This document shows positions 15,101 to 30,100 of a stretch of 57,225 nt of DNA, in pieces. Source of the DNA: a bacterium (lineage in GTDB: Bacteria; UBA9089; CG2-30-40-21); assembly GCA_030018795.1 (NCBI GenBank), contig JASEHA010000001.1, positions 1 through 57,225 of the forward strand, written 5' to 3'. The notes under the pieces were generated by a model that did not search any database, had not been told where the DNA came from, and saw nothing but the letters and a program-made list of their open reading frames with translations. Made by a program: the position numbers and the translations under genes. Within the stretch, counting starts at the first letter, position 1; every line of letters begins with the position of its first letter.

Positions 15101-18100
15101 TTATGGTTGATACTCAAGTATATGGAACAACAAGCGTGGGTGCAATTGGTATTACATCACAGGTTCCGGCACAGGAGAGGATTTTTGTAATATTGCCAGC
15201 CGTGTTTAGGGTTACACCAACTATTGGTACGGTTGGAAGTCCTGTCACTATTTACGGCAATGGTTATGGATCAGATCACTTGATTCAGGTTGATTTTGGA
15301 ACAATACCAAGCATTACTCAAACAACAAGTGATGTTTGCGGCTCATTCACAGCCAGCTGGACAGTTGATACGCAAGCCTATGGGATGACATTGATCACAG
15401 CAAAGGATGTTAATATTGCTCCAGAAATAGTTTCTGCAAACAATACCTCCTTTACCATCTGGCCAAATATCATCCTTGTTTCAACCTCCGGGACAGTTGG
15501 CTCTTCTGTACAGGTTCAGGGGAATGGTTATGGAATAAACGAGATAGTTGACATAAACTTTGGGACAACTCCAGGTATAACAGAGATTGGAGCAAATGGC
15601 ATTGGTGTGTTTACTACAAACTTTACAATCAATCTCCAGCCATATGGCACTACTACGGTCAAGGGTGCAGGCAGAAGCACATCAAATGTTGTTATTCCAG
15701 AGAAGCTATTTAATATCCTGTCTAAGGTTACAGGTGTAATGCCTGCTATTGGGTCAGTAACAACATTGGTTACAGTCTACGGCAATGGCTTTGGTGCAGA
15801 GGAAAAGATATGGGTGAAGTTTGGGACGACCGTATCAATTACAAGCACAACCACAGATATCTATGGCTCGTGGACAGCCACATTCAGCATAGATACTCAA
15901 TATTATGGTACCAAGACAATCACGGTAAATGGTGTTAATTCAGGCAGATATGATTCTGGCATGACTAAGTTAGTTGCCAGAATGTATCAGGTTTCGCCAA
16001 TATCAGGCACAGTAGGCAGTACAATAACCATTTGGGGTGATGGATATTCACCATATGAAACACTCAGATTTCAGTTTGGGAAATATTCTGCAACCAATCT
16101 AAATGGTAGTATTAATGACTGGATAGCGGCATCTGGTGAAGGAACATTTAGTGTATATTTTGTGGTTAGTACCCAGTCTGCTGGTACAACAACGATTACT
16201 GCTATTGGTGATGTAGCAAAATCTGGTCAAATTGTAAAAAATATATTCTATATCAAGGGTAAAATTCTCAATATTCTTCCATCAAATGGTACAATTGGAA
16301 GCAGGGTAACGGTTACTGGTAATGGCTTTATCTCATCTGAAAGTGTCAGGATTGATTTTGGGCAGAGTATGAGTATTGCTATAGTCAGCACCAGTATTGA
16401 TGGGACATTTAGTGTTGGTTTTACAGTTGATGTTAAACCAATGGGTACGGTTACAGTGGCGGCTGTAGATAGATTGACCACAGATAGTAATATCTTTATG
16501 GTCAGGTCTGCTTTAACCAATATTTCACCCACAGCTGGTATGGTCGGGACACCTGTTTCTGTTTCAGGCAATGGTTTTCAGGCAGGTGAACAGATACAGA
16601 TTGATTTTGGCAGCAAGATAACCATGACTATGACAACGGCTGATATTAGTGGCATTATAGGTGTTACCTTTACAATAGATGAACAGCGAAATGGTAATAC
16701 TCAGGTAGTTGCTACAGGTGTAATTACAGGGGCAACAGGAAGCATAGGATTTACTATCAGACATAATTTAGTCTATATTACCCCTGCATCAGGCACAGTA
16801 GGCAGCAAGATAACAGCTTATGGTAATGGCTATGTACCCGGGACAATAACCATTGGATTTGGGAATAAATTTGGGCTTACGAATAGTGTGATTAATCAAA
16901 ATGGCAGTTTTACGGTTAGCTTTACAGTTGATACTCAAGCTTATGGTTCAACCGCAGTAAGTGCTCGTGATGGACAGAATAACTCAGATACAGAGGTGTA
17001 TACCATCCTCCCCCATATTACCCAGGTTTCACCTATGGCTGGTACAGTTGGTTCAATTGTTTCTGTGCGTGGTGATGGGTATAGTGTAACAGAGCAGATA
17101 AGGATAGGGTTTGGTACGAATAATACCATTACTACGGTTGTTGCCGGACTTGATGGTTCATTTAGTAATGCTGTATTTACTGTTGACATTCAGCCGTCTG
17201 GTACGGTGGCTGTTACTGCGGCAGGGTTATTGGATCAGTCTATGCATGTAGATACAGATGAGTATCGGATTAAGGGGAATATTGTTGAGGTAATACCTCT
17301 ATCAGGAACAATTGGTTCATCTGTAACCGTTACAGGTAATGGTTTTGGGGCATTAGAGGGCGTGCAGATAGGGTTTGGGAATACGCCATCTATAGCCACG
17401 ACTCAGGCAGCAGGGGTGGGAACATTCTCAGTTGGATTTACAGTAGATACTCAGGTGTATGGAACAAATACGGTAAAAGCAAATGGTATTACTACAAATG
17501 ATATAAGTTATAAATATTTTGTGATTACACCAGATATCTATTTCATTACTCCAGTAGATGGGACAATTGGCACACCTATAACCATTGCTGGTAATGGTTA
17601 TGAATCAGGCGGTGTGATTAGAATTGATTTTGGGACAATTGATGGTGTTTATAGCTGTAATGCCAACTCTGTTGGCACATTCACCGCATGGTTTAATTCA
17701 ACCATTCCGCAACCCTATGGAACAACTACTATTACCGTAAGTATTATTGATACCGCACAGATAGCCTATAAATACTTTACTACCCTGCCAAGGGTTTATA
17801 GCGTAGCACCAACAGAGGGCTCAGTTGGTACGAGTATTACGGTATGTGGCGATGGGTATGGTAAGAGTGCGAGTGTCAAAATAGACTTTGGCAATACAGT
17901 AAACAGGGTAACTGGACAGACTAATAACTCTGGTACCTTTACAGCAGTGTTTACCATTGACACACAAATTTTTGGAACAACAACGGTTAAGGCATTGGGT
18001 GCAGGGTATTCTGCTGAGAATATCTGTCGAATAATACCTGGGATTTACCTGGTTACACCATCTCGCGGTATGGTTGATCAATTAATTAGTGTCCATGGAA

Positions 18101-21100
18101 ATGGGTATAAGCCGGGTGATAATATTACGGTTAATTTTGCTGAGCAGCAGTTTAGCAACATAGCTTCTGCAGATATATCGGGTCAAATGACAGCTATATT
18201 TACTGTGCCTGTTCAGCCTTATGGCACAAGGACAGTTTCAGCCATTGGAGATAATTCAGGAAGGGAGGCTCAGAATAGCTTCTTTGTTGTGCCATATATT
18301 TACAGCGTTACACCTCTAAGCGGTACTATTGGAACGCCAGTAACCATTTCAGGCAGCGGTTATCAGGGGTCAAACACCGTAAGCATTGATTTTGGTACGC
18401 GTGATGGTGCAGAGTGTGGTATTTTGCAATCTACGAGTAATAATGGTACATTCAGTTATACATACGATACCCTTATGCCACAGCCTGCTGGAACAACCAC
18501 GATTATTGCCTGGCAATCAGGAGAAAGATATACAATAACAGATTCAGACACATTCTTTATTAAGGCAAGCATTGTTACTGTCAGTCCGAATGAGGGTACA
18601 GTAGGCACACCAATTACCATTACTGGCACAGGCTTCTCACCTACCTATCTGGTTAAGATTGGTTTTGGAACTACTGCCTCAAGGACAGGCTGTCTGACCG
18701 ATGGATCAGGGATATTTACAACCATATTTACCATTGATACACAGGTGGATGGGACATGCACCATTACCGGTAATTGTGCGATTAATACGGCTACCAATAG
18801 TTTGAGGATTAAACCGGCTATTATCAATGTCACACCAATTGATGGCAGTGTGGGCACGATGGTGATTGTCAGTGGTAATGGGTTTGGCGGGTTGCATAGC
18901 ATTAGGGTAGCGTTTGGGAATAATTCTTCGATTGTGCTTGCTTCTTCAGCTATCTCTGGCTCATTTACAACAAGCTTTACTGTGGATGAGCAGGTTTATG
19001 GTGAAAAACAGGTTAAGGGTCATGATGATATAGATAATGTATTTAATGATATGTATCAACCGTTGTTTACCATTAAGCCAAATATCACCCTAATCAGTCC
19101 AAAATCTGGCACGGTTGATACAAGTGTTCTGGTGACTGGTAATGGTTTTGGTGAAAGCGAGACTGTCAGAGTCAAGTTTGGAACAACAGAAACCATTGCA
19201 ACAACACTTTCTACTGGCACAGGGTATTTTGAAACCTTGTTTACGGTTGATAATCAGTCTATAGGGATTAATACCATCACGGCCTTTGGCTTGAATACGA
19301 GCCAACAGGCAGCAACATATACCTTCAGGGTTATGCCAGGATTGACAGCCATTATGCCAACACAGGGTACGGTAGGGATAGTGGTTACATTAAGCGGTAA
19401 TGGTTATAAGGCACTTGAGCCGATACATATTGGTTTAGGGACAACACCAACCATTACCATGACTACGGCTGCTGCTGAGGGGACGATATACGCTACATTT
19501 ACAATTAATACTCAAGGTTATGGGACACAGGCAGTTAAGGCAATAGGGCTTACTTCTGGCGGGACAGCGACGATTAACTTTAAGATATTACCGCATATTA
19601 CCCTGATTAGCCCATCTACAGGAAGTGTTGGGACAAATGTTACGGTTTATGGTAATGGGTTTATAGGTAATAGTGCATTAAATATCCTGTTTGGAACACA
19701 GGGGATAGTAGCTATCAGAACTCCAGGAAATGATGGTTCGTTTGGAACGGCTACCTTTGTAGTTGGCTATCAGCCGTTTGGCAGTACAACGGTTACAGCC
19801 AGAATGGTAGATACAACAGATGTGGGAGATACAGGTGTGTTTAAGATATTGCCAGATGTTGTGATTGTTACACCATCATCTGGTACAGTTGGAACAGTGG
19901 TAAATGTTCAGGGGACAGGGTTTATAACCGGCGAGACGATTGGTATTGTGTTTGGCAGTTCAACCTTTGGCGGAGGGAATACGCCTGATGCATCAGGTGT
20001 ATTTACATGCTTCTTTACAGTGAATTCTCAACCCTATGGTACGACAACGGTTGAAACTATTGGCTATACATCGTTAGTACCGGTTCATAGAAGCTTTATT
20101 ATCCTGCCCAAGCTGACCGATGTTTTACCTGTTAGAGGCACGGTTGGAACAATTGTGACCATATGGATGGATGGGTTTGCAGCCAATGAAAGCATTCGTA
20201 TCGCTTTTGGTAAGAATGCAAGCATAACCTATGCCACAACCAATGATAAGGGGACATTATCAACCACATTTACGGTTGATACACAAATCTGCGGGACAAC
20301 AACCATAACCGCTTATGGGACAACATCAGCTGGTAATGTGTTTGTTATTGATCCGCAGATAATCCTATTTGCACCGGTATCAGGGACAGTAGGCAGTCAG
20401 GTGAGTATTGCTGGTGATGGGTATGGTGGACTTGAAATAATTAAGATACGGTTTGGTGGGACATCTATTATCAAGACAACAACTGCCTCAAGCAATGGCT
20501 CATTCTCAACCACCTTTACCATAGATACACAAGCTTATGGTCCAACAACCGCAACAGCCATTGGTTCAAGTTCTGGCAGGCAAGTTGAGCGGATATACCA
20601 GATTCAGCCAAATATCATCTCTATTGTGCCAAATACCGGCAGTGTGGGAACAAGGGTAACGGTTAGAGGCAATGGGTTTGGGGCAGGCAATAGTATCAGG
20701 GTGGAATTTGGGGTAAATACAGCTATAGTAAATACCACAGTCGCAGCAAACGGATCATTCACAGCCATATGGACAGTTGATACTCAAGTGTTTGGGACAA
20801 CAACGATTACTGCGTATGATGAGACAACCAATAGCTCTGGCACATTTACTATACTGACAAACTTCTATTCTTACACACCAAAGAGCGGGACAGTAGGCAC
20901 ACCAGTGATAGTCAATGGTAATGGGTTTGGAGCAGATGAGGGTATACGGATAACATTTGGTGCAAATACAACCATAACAACCGTAACAACAGATGACAGA
21001 GGACTGTTTACCTCAAGCTGGACCGTTGACCTTCAGCCGTATGGCACAAAGACGGTCAGGGCAGAGGGACTTGTCAGCGGGCAGACATTTAGTGATATAT

Positions 21101-24100
21101 TTGATATTAGTTCAGTCATAACAGATATGAGCCCAACCATTGGCTCAGTAACCACTCAGATAACCATCAGCGGCAATGGGTTTGGTGCAAATGAAAACAT
21201 CAGACTGGACTTTGGTCTGACAACAGGGATACAAAATGTTCTTGCAGATAAAACTGGTTCATGGACAACCACATTTACTATCAATACCCAGATGTATGGG
21301 ACAAAAAGCGTCAGGGCAGTTGGTGCAAGCTCTAATCGGACAGATTATCGAGACCTGAAGCTGGTAGCCAGACTGTGGCAGGTATCACCAACAACAGGAA
21401 CGGTTGGGACAAGGATAACGGTTTGGGGCGATGGATATTCTAATCAAGAAACAATTTACTTCAATCTGGGGATACTTGGTACTATCGCAACCACTCCATC
21501 ATTAATCCAGGCATCATCTGCTGGGACATATAGTGCTAACTTCATCATCAATACTCAGGTTTCTGGAACATGCACCATTGAAGCAATTGGATTTGGTTTT
21601 GGCAAGTCAAATCAGCGTACCACAAACTATATCTGGATTGACGGACATATTACTAATATTTTACCAACATCTGGTCCTGTAGGAACATTTGTTACAGTTA
21701 CTGGTGATGGGTTTGGCAGGAATGAGGTTATACCAATAGACTTTGGTAAGACTGCAGGCATAACCAATATTTTAACCAGTGAGTTTGGCACATTCTCAGT
21801 TATCTTTACGATTAATACTCAATCATTAGGGACAACAACCATTCTTGCTACTGGCAGTCTGACTAAGGATGATGATATATTCAGGATTACAACAGGTATT
21901 GCTACCATCAGTCCTGTTAATGGTACGGTAGGAACATTAGTGTCGATTACCGGTGGCGGCTATCAGGCAGATGAGCCTATTCGTATAAGCTTTGGTCAGA
22001 CAATGACAATTAATACGTGTGTTGCAGATACCAATGGCTGGATAAATGGAAGCTTTACGGTTGATGAACAGGTATATGGTTATAAAACTGTAACAGCTAC
22101 AGGCATTAATTCTAACTCTGCTGGTAATATTGGGTTTAGTATATTGCACAACCTGACATATGTAACCCCAATAAGAGGGACAGTAGGTAGTGTGATTACT
22201 GTCTATGGTAATGGATATAACGCTGGTCCGATATACCTTGAGTTTGGTGATAAACCTCTTATTGAAACAGGTAATACCACAAATGATGGGACATTTGCTA
22301 TCACCTTTACCATTAATACTCAAGTGTATGGGACAACTACGGTCCATGCTTTTGATTCTAAAGGGAAGCGGGATGCAGATGTTGTCAATATTCTGCCTCA
22401 TATTATAAAGGTATCTCCAACCATTGGTTCGGTTGGAACACTGATTACCATCAGTGGTGATGGTTATGCTAATATTGAGCCTATTCGGATTGCTCTTGGC
22501 TGGACACAGACGATTGCTATGACCAATGCCAGCGACCATGGTTCATGGACAACGACATTTACAGTAGATGTTCAACCATCCGGGACAGCAAGCATTTCAG
22601 CCTATGGGACAAATGATGAGATAAACCATCAGGAGCATGACCTGTTCCGTATCTGTGGCGAGATTACTCTTGTTTCACCAACTAAGGGCAGCGTTGGGAC
22701 AACTATTACTGTTCATGGTAATGGGTATGGTGCCTCAGAGACAGTATTGATAGACTTTGGCTTAAAGACCCCAATTGTCAGCCCGGTTTGTAAGTATGAT
22801 GGAACATTTAGCACAACCTTTACCATTGATACCCAGGTGTATGGGACAAAGACATTAACCGTGACCGGTCAGAATACAGCTGATGTTGATATACGAAGAA
22901 TAAAGGTTATACCAGAGGTAGTCTGGGTTAGCCCATTAAATGGTACGGTTGGGACAGTGATTACTATCTATGGCAGTGGTTATGCTGGGACAAGCACACT
23001 TTTTGTTGATTTTGGGACAGAACATGGGGTTGGTTGGAGTGCCATGAATAGTATTCTTATTGAAACATCAGAGAGAGGGACATTTACAGGTGTTCTTGAT
23101 ACCACTATACCTCAACCATATGGCTCAACCACGATCACTGCCTATCATGAGACAAGAGAGATTACAGCGGATAACTGGTTTACTATTACACCAAGGATAT
23201 ATCAGGTAACACCAAATGTAGCTACGGTTGGAACTATTGTTACTATTTATGGTGATGGCTATGGTGCTGTTGGTACGGTTAGTGTTAAGTTTGGCAAGAC
23301 ATTATCTATTACCATGGGGCATACAGACTCAGCAGGGACATTCAGTGCTATATTTACGGTTGACACTCAAAGCTTTGGAATAACAACCATTACTGGTTAT
23401 GGCCGATTTGCTCAAGCTCATGAGTCAGAAAATATCATGCAGATTATTACCAAGGTTTATGCTGTCACCCCAACCATTGGAAGCGTTGGAACCATAGTCA
23501 CTGTTTATGGTAATGGCTATGCAGCATCAGAGGCAATAGAGATATTGCTTGATACAGAAAAAATGACCATTATTTCAGGTGAAAATACAAGTGAGAATGG
23601 TACCTTTGCAGCTAAATTTGCGATAACAACCCAAATGTTTGGCACTAAAGTGATTACAATTACTGGACCAGTTTCTAAGTATCCTGCATACAACGGATTC
23701 TTTATCATTCCAGAGGTTTATTCTGTTGTGCCAACCACTGGTACGATAGGGACATTTATGACCATCTCTGGCAGTGGTTATGGTGATAGTAAATGGGTAT
23801 ATATTAATTTTGGGACAAGACCAGGAACAGAAAGCAGCAGACTGGTGAGGACACAAAATAATGGTACATTTGTCTATACCTATGTGCCAGAGGATGAATA
23901 CCCACAGCCAGCAGGGACAACAACCATCACTGCATGGGAAGAGGGTGGGGATGTGCTGCGTGTTGCGGCTAATGTATTCTATATTCAAGCACATATCTTC
24001 TCTGTCAGTCCAGCCGAGGGCAGCGTAGGGACAAGAATAACCATTGATGCTGATGGGTATTCAGCTAACTTCCCGGTAAGGATAGACTTTGGGACAATAC

Positions 24101-27100
24101 AGAGCAAGGCAGTTGGAACAACCTCTGCTTCAGGAACATTCAGCACCAGCTTTGTTATTGATCCTCAAGCTTATGGGGTAACAACCATTACAGCTACCTG
24201 TAAGCTAAATACTGCTGCAAACATATGCACGATACTGCCAAACATTATTCTGGTCACACCAACACATGGCAGTGTAGGCGTAAGAGTTACAGTTCGTGGC
24301 GATGGTTTTGGTGCTACAGATACCATTAATCTTGATTTTGGCAGCACAATAAAGATTGTAACACCAATGTCTGATAAATATGGGACATGGACAACTATAT
24401 TTACCATTGATCTTCAGCCATATGGGACAACAACTATTTCAGCCTATGACGAAGAAACAATACCTGTTATTTGGGCATATGACAGGGTCAGGATTGATAC
24501 GCATATTACACTTGTAACACCACTTTCAGGGACAGTGGGATCAGTAGTAAGCGTAACAGGTAATGGGTTTGGAGCAAGTGAGCAAATAAGGATTGAGTTT
24601 GGGACAACGCAGAGTATCACATCTGTTATGTCAACAAGTGATGGATATTTTGAAGTAAACTTTACGGTTGACAGTCAGTCAATAGGTACCAATACCATTA
24701 CTGCTTATGGATTAAATACCGGGCAGAGTTATGCTACCTATACCTTCAGGGTAATGCCCAAGCTAACGAGTATTGTGCCTACAGAGGGCACGGTTGGGAC
24801 AACCATAACCCTGTATGGTGACGGCTTCCGCAAGAGTGAAACCATTAAGATTGACTTTGGCAGTACCCTGACCATGACGGTTGAGGCAAGCAATGATGGT
24901 TCATTTGTGCGTGAGTTTGTGGTCAATGAGCAGGCATATGGGACATGCTCGGTTGTGGCCACAGGGCTTTCTTCTAATGGCAAGGCAAGCATTGACTTTA
25001 AGATATTGCAGAGTATTATCTATCTAAGCCCAACAACCGGTACTGTGGGCAGGGTTATAACAATATCAGGTCAGGGTTATGGTTATCATAACTATGTAAG
25101 GATACAGTTTGGAACAACCCAAACCCTGACACAGAAGCTTACGAGTGATGGTGGAACGTTTACCCATACATTTGCCATTGATACTCAAGTTTATGGGACA
25201 ACAACACTGACTGCATGGGATGATAATCATAATATTTATATTGAAAGGACACTGTTTATCCTGCCAGAGATAATCACTGTGACACCAAATAGTGGTACGG
25301 TTGGCAGCTCTGTCACAATTGCTGGTAATGGGTATCAGAGGGACGAGATTATTCGAATTGAGTTTGGATCAAATATAAATAGAACAATTCCTCTGACTGT
25401 TGTTACCGAATATGGTTCGTGGACAACTACATTTACTGTAGATACTCAACCATATGGCACAACAACTATTACTGCTACAGACGGATTAGCAGCTACCTCA
25501 AAGCTGTATACCATATTGCCAGAGATTATCCTTGTTACACCAAACAAGGGGACGGTTGGATCCATGGTAACTGTAGCTGGCAATGGCTATGGCTCTGGCA
25601 AGCAGATAAGGCTTGAGTTTGGCAGCGTGACAACAAAGATAAATACAATGGCTGATGTCCATGGTTCGTTTACCGTCAGCTTTACGGTTGATACCCAATA
25701 CTATGGCACAACAACGATTGGAGCACATGATGATGATAATCAATTAACAATTCGGAAGAAGTATACCATCCTGCCCAATATTATCCTGGTAACACCAAAG
25801 GCTGGAACGGTTGGAAGTTCAGTAATTGTTGCTGGTAATGGGTTTGGGATGGCTCGAAGTATCAGGATAACCTTTGGCAATACCCCAACCAGGGTAGTTC
25901 AGGTTTGGGCAGAGCATTGCGGATCATTTACCGTATCGTTTACCCTTGATACTCAAAGCTATGGCACAACAACCATTACAGGACATGATGATATGTCTGG
26001 GATTAGTGCCTCAGAGACAAATATCATTTTGCCCGAGATTATTCTGGTAACACCGGCTAAGGGTACGGTGGGGACGATTATTACCATTGCTGGTAATGGT
26101 TATGGCTCATCCAGGCAGGTGAGGCTTGAGTTTGGCACTACGCAAACCATTACTACGGTTCAGGCACAGGTCAATGGCTCGTTTACCACAACCTTTACGC
26201 TGGATACTCAAGGTTATGGGACAACAACCATTACGGCTCATGATGATTTCTATCAGGTAAGGTCAGCCAAGGCAGCGGTTATCCTGCCCAATATATTTAG
26301 TGTTTTACCGCAGTTTGGTTCGGTGGGGACATTGGTTACTATCAAGGGCAATGGTTATGGGGCTACTGAGAATATCAAGGTTGACTTTGGGACAACACCA
26401 GATGTGAAGCGGGTAGATACCGATGTTACTGGTTTATTTACAACTGTATTTACTGTGAACCTCCAGCCATATGGAACAACAACGATTATGGCTATTGGGG
26501 CAGGGACAGGTGTATTTAGCTGGAAGCAGTTTGATATCTCATCTGTGATTACAGATATGACACCAACCAACGGCTCTGTGAGTACAGTGGTTAATATCTC
26601 TGGTAACGGCTTTGGCAGCTCAGAGCCTATTCGTATAGTCTTTGGACAAAATGCAACCATTACCAAAACAACCTGTGATGTTAATGGTTCATTTACAACA
26701 ACCTTTGTGATTGATACCCAAATTTATGGGACAAAGACCGTAACCGTTATTGGACTTGCTTCAAACAGGAATAATTCTCGCAACTTCAGAATTGATGCAA
26801 GCATTGTCTATGTTTCACCGAGTTATGGCAGTGTTGGCACAGTGGTTACCATGCTTGGGACAGGATATGGCGTTGAAGAATTTATCTATGCTCATTTTGG
26901 AACAAAACAGCAGATTGCCTCTCTGCTTAAGGCAAGCCAGAATGGTTCGTTTACCATCAGGTTTACTATTGACACTCAAGCCCTGGGAACAACTACAGTT
27001 ACAGCTGAAGGGATGAACAGGGCATTGCAAAAGGCATACAATACCTTTGTCATCAAGCCAGAGGTCTGGCGGGTATCACCAACAGAGGGTGTTGTGGGAA

Positions 27101-30100
27101 CACTTGTTACGGTTTGGGGTACTGGTTATGTATCAGGTGAGACTGTCAGGCTTGACTTTGGAACAAAGATTGAATCAGCTACGGCAAGTGCTATTATTGA
27201 TGGCAGCTTTGTGGCTTACTTTGTGGTTGATACTCAGCCAGTTGGGACAACCACTGTCAGGGTAACAAGCACCACTACTGCTTGGACGCATTATAACTAT
27301 TTCAAGATAACCACAGGTATCTTTGTTACACCTCAATCAGGGAGTGTGGGGACAACCATCAATGTTTGGGGTGCTGGTTATCAGGCTGATGAGCCGGTAA
27401 GGATAGGCTTTGGGACAAATAATAGTATTACCACTACTCAGGCATCTAATATAGGCAATATCAATACCACCTTTACTATTGATGCCCAAGCCTATGGCCC
27501 TCGCCCAGTAGTGGCTGCTGGTATGGCATCAGGTGTAGCAGCAGCAACAACATGTAACATATTCCAGCACATTACCCATGTTTTGCCAAATACTGGTCCT
27601 GTTGGAACAGATGTTGAGGTCAGGGGTGATGGCTATGAATGCACTGATACGATATCTATCAAATTTGGGACAACACAACAGATAGTCTTTGGGCCAGCAT
27701 CATATGATGGTACATTCTCACTCAAGTTTGTGATTGATACTCAAAGTTATGGGACAACAACCATAACAGCTACCGGTGTTAATGGTATTAAAGAGGTTGA
27801 TGATGATACCTTCTTCATCACCTCAAAGGTGCATGTGGTTACGCCAACTACAGGCTCAGTAGGCACATTGGTCAGTGTTATTGGCAAGGGTTATGCAGCT
27901 ACTGAGACCATCAGGGTAACCTTTGGGACAACAATAACCATTGTTTCACCAATAACCTATATCAATGGTATGTTTGAAACAAGCTTTACAGTTGATCACC
28001 AGTTCTATGGTACAAAGAGCGTTATCGCTGCTGGTTTACAGGATGAGGTCAATCACTTAGCAGAAAATAGGTTCCATATTGAGTCAGATGTGCCAGTGAT
28101 TACACCAACCTATGGAACGGTAGGCAGCTATATTACCATTGTTGGGACTGGTTATGGAAGCAATGAGAATGTGACCATTGATTTTGGCAAGACAAAGCCA
28201 ATCAAGATACCTGCTGCTGATGTAAAGGGTGACTTTACTATTATCTTTACCATTGATACGCAAATATATGGCACAAAGACCGTAATTGTTACTGGTACAG
28301 ATACACAACAGGTGGTTAACCGATACTATAAGATCATGCCTGAGGTGGTAAGATTGACACCATCCTTTGGTACGGTTGGGGTAAATGTTACGGTTTATAT
28401 GACTGGCTATGGACAGGAAGAGCAGATATGGCTGCACTTTGGGACAGATAGTTATTATAAGAATAGTGCCTATAATACCTCAATCGATGGGACACTTACC
28501 ATGGAGTTTGTGGTTAATACACAACCCTATGGATCAACAACATTAACTGGTGAGGGTGTAAATACAGCATGCTCAGCCTATAATTTCTATGATATTAAGT
28601 CCAATATTATTAAGATTGAGCCGACCACTGGCTCGGTTGGAACGATTGTGATGGTAGCTGGTAATGGATTTGGGGCAATCTCAAATATACGTCTACAGTT
28701 TGGAAATAATGCATCGATTACCTGTGTTGCCTCTATGGCAGAAGGCTCGTTTACAACAACGTTTACTGTTGATACTCAACGCCAGGGGATTACTACGATT
28801 ACAGCATATGACACCAAACAATCAGGTGCTAATGCCTCAGGGACACTTACCATTACTGCTAATATCACTGGCATAGTCCCAACAACCGGTACAGTAGGAA
28901 GCTTTGTCACGGTTTATGGTAATGGCTATGGGGCAACAGAGAATGTCAGGATAATCTTTGGTAAGAATATGAGCATTACTACAACTAAGGCAGCAGAGGC
29001 CGGGACGATTGCAGCTGTGTTTACCATTGATGCTCAAAGCTATGCGACAAAGACAGTTACAGGAAGGGGTCTGAGAACAAACCAGCAGTCATCCATTGAG
29101 TACTTTATCAGGCCGCACATCACCCATGTCCTGCCAGATAATGGGACGGTTGGCACGCATATCACTGTTAAGGGTGATGGATATAGTCCGACCGGGACAT
29201 TGTGGATTGATTTTGGCGGCAGGGTTTATCCATATCAGATTGCGGCAACACAAACCACAGCAGATGGCACGTTTACGGTTGAGTTTGATATTGATACCCA
29301 GCCAGGTGGGACAACAACTATCATGGCACATGACTATTATGATGTGGGAACAATAGCCACATTCTATATTACGGCCAGGATATACACTGTTACACCTGCC
29401 TCTGGCACGGTTGGCACAGGGGTTACTATTTGGGGCAATGGCTATGCTGCCTCAGATACAATACAGGTTAATTTTGGGACAACATTATCCAGGGCAGTGG
29501 TTCAGACAAGCGGGGTTATAGGTTCTGGTAATACTGGTGGTGCTGGTGGAACGTTTACAGTTTCATTTACCATAGATACTCAAATCTATGGCATAACAAC
29601 CATTGTTGCCTCTGGCTCTATCCTTAATCAGGCAACCAATACCCTGATTATTCTGCCAAGGATCATTCGAGTTTCACCAAACTATGGCACAGTAGGGACA
29701 TCTGTGACGGTTTCAGGTAATGGTTATGGCTATAAGGAACGCATTGAGGTTAATTTTGGTACCACGTCAACCATTGCTTATACTACCAGTGAGAAATATG
29801 GTTCATGGACAGTAGTTTATACCATTGATCATCAACCGCTTGGTACAAAGACAATTACTGGCTATGGGCTGGCTACTGGTATATCTGCTGCAGAGACATT
29901 TGTTATCAATCCAAAGGTTGAGTTTGTTTTACCAAACCATGGCACGGTTGGATCAAGTGTGTATGTTGAGGGTGATGGCTATGCAGCCAATGAGGGTATA
30001 AGGATAAACTTTGGGACAAGCAAGACAGTATATACCCAGGCTGATAAATATGGTTCATTCTCAACCACCTTTACTGTTGACACTCAAGGCTGGGGTGTGA

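Larger units (their letters stand above)
15742..21132 (+). repeat. Higher-order repeat, copy A: 21 domains, 5391 nt
   Basis: This block of 21 consecutive domains aligns unit by unit with 21133-26562. Offsets between partner anchors are 5391 (first two) and then 5385 nt for the next four, so spacing is kept almost exactly. Diagnostic shared features are the V-T-T unit at the start, the L-V-A-R-x-x-Q-V-S-P unit second, the 83-codon third and fifth units, the P-Q-P turns in units 8 and 11, and the x-Q-S-I-G unit in position 14. Confidence 0.85.
21133..26562 (+). repeat. Higher-order repeat, copy B: 21 domains, 5430 nt
   Basis: This is the second copy of the 21-domain block. The unit lengths repeat the pattern of copy A: 85, 92, 83, 85, 83 codons here and 85, 94, 83, 85, 83 in A, with long units again in position 11 and short ones in position 12. 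The amino-acid similarity between partners is higher than between neighbours, and the linkers also correspond (F-D-I-S-S-V-I-T-D-M at both ends of this copy). Confidence 0.85.

Noticed and set aside
21937..22539. Minus-strand open frame of 200 codons
   Set aside because: It lies opposite in-frame Ig-like units 85-87, has no ribosome-binding context I could identify, and its composition (rich in Cys, Asn and Ser) is what the reverse complement of the repeat gives. It is a shadow.
26750..27016. Plus-strand frame +2 open stretches, here 88 codons, and similar ones elsewhere
   Set aside because: They overlap the in-frame domains completely and are rich in Leu, Gln and Met from shifted T-T-T-I-T-A and D-T-Q codons. 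The repeated frame +2 location follows from the constant phase of the gene.
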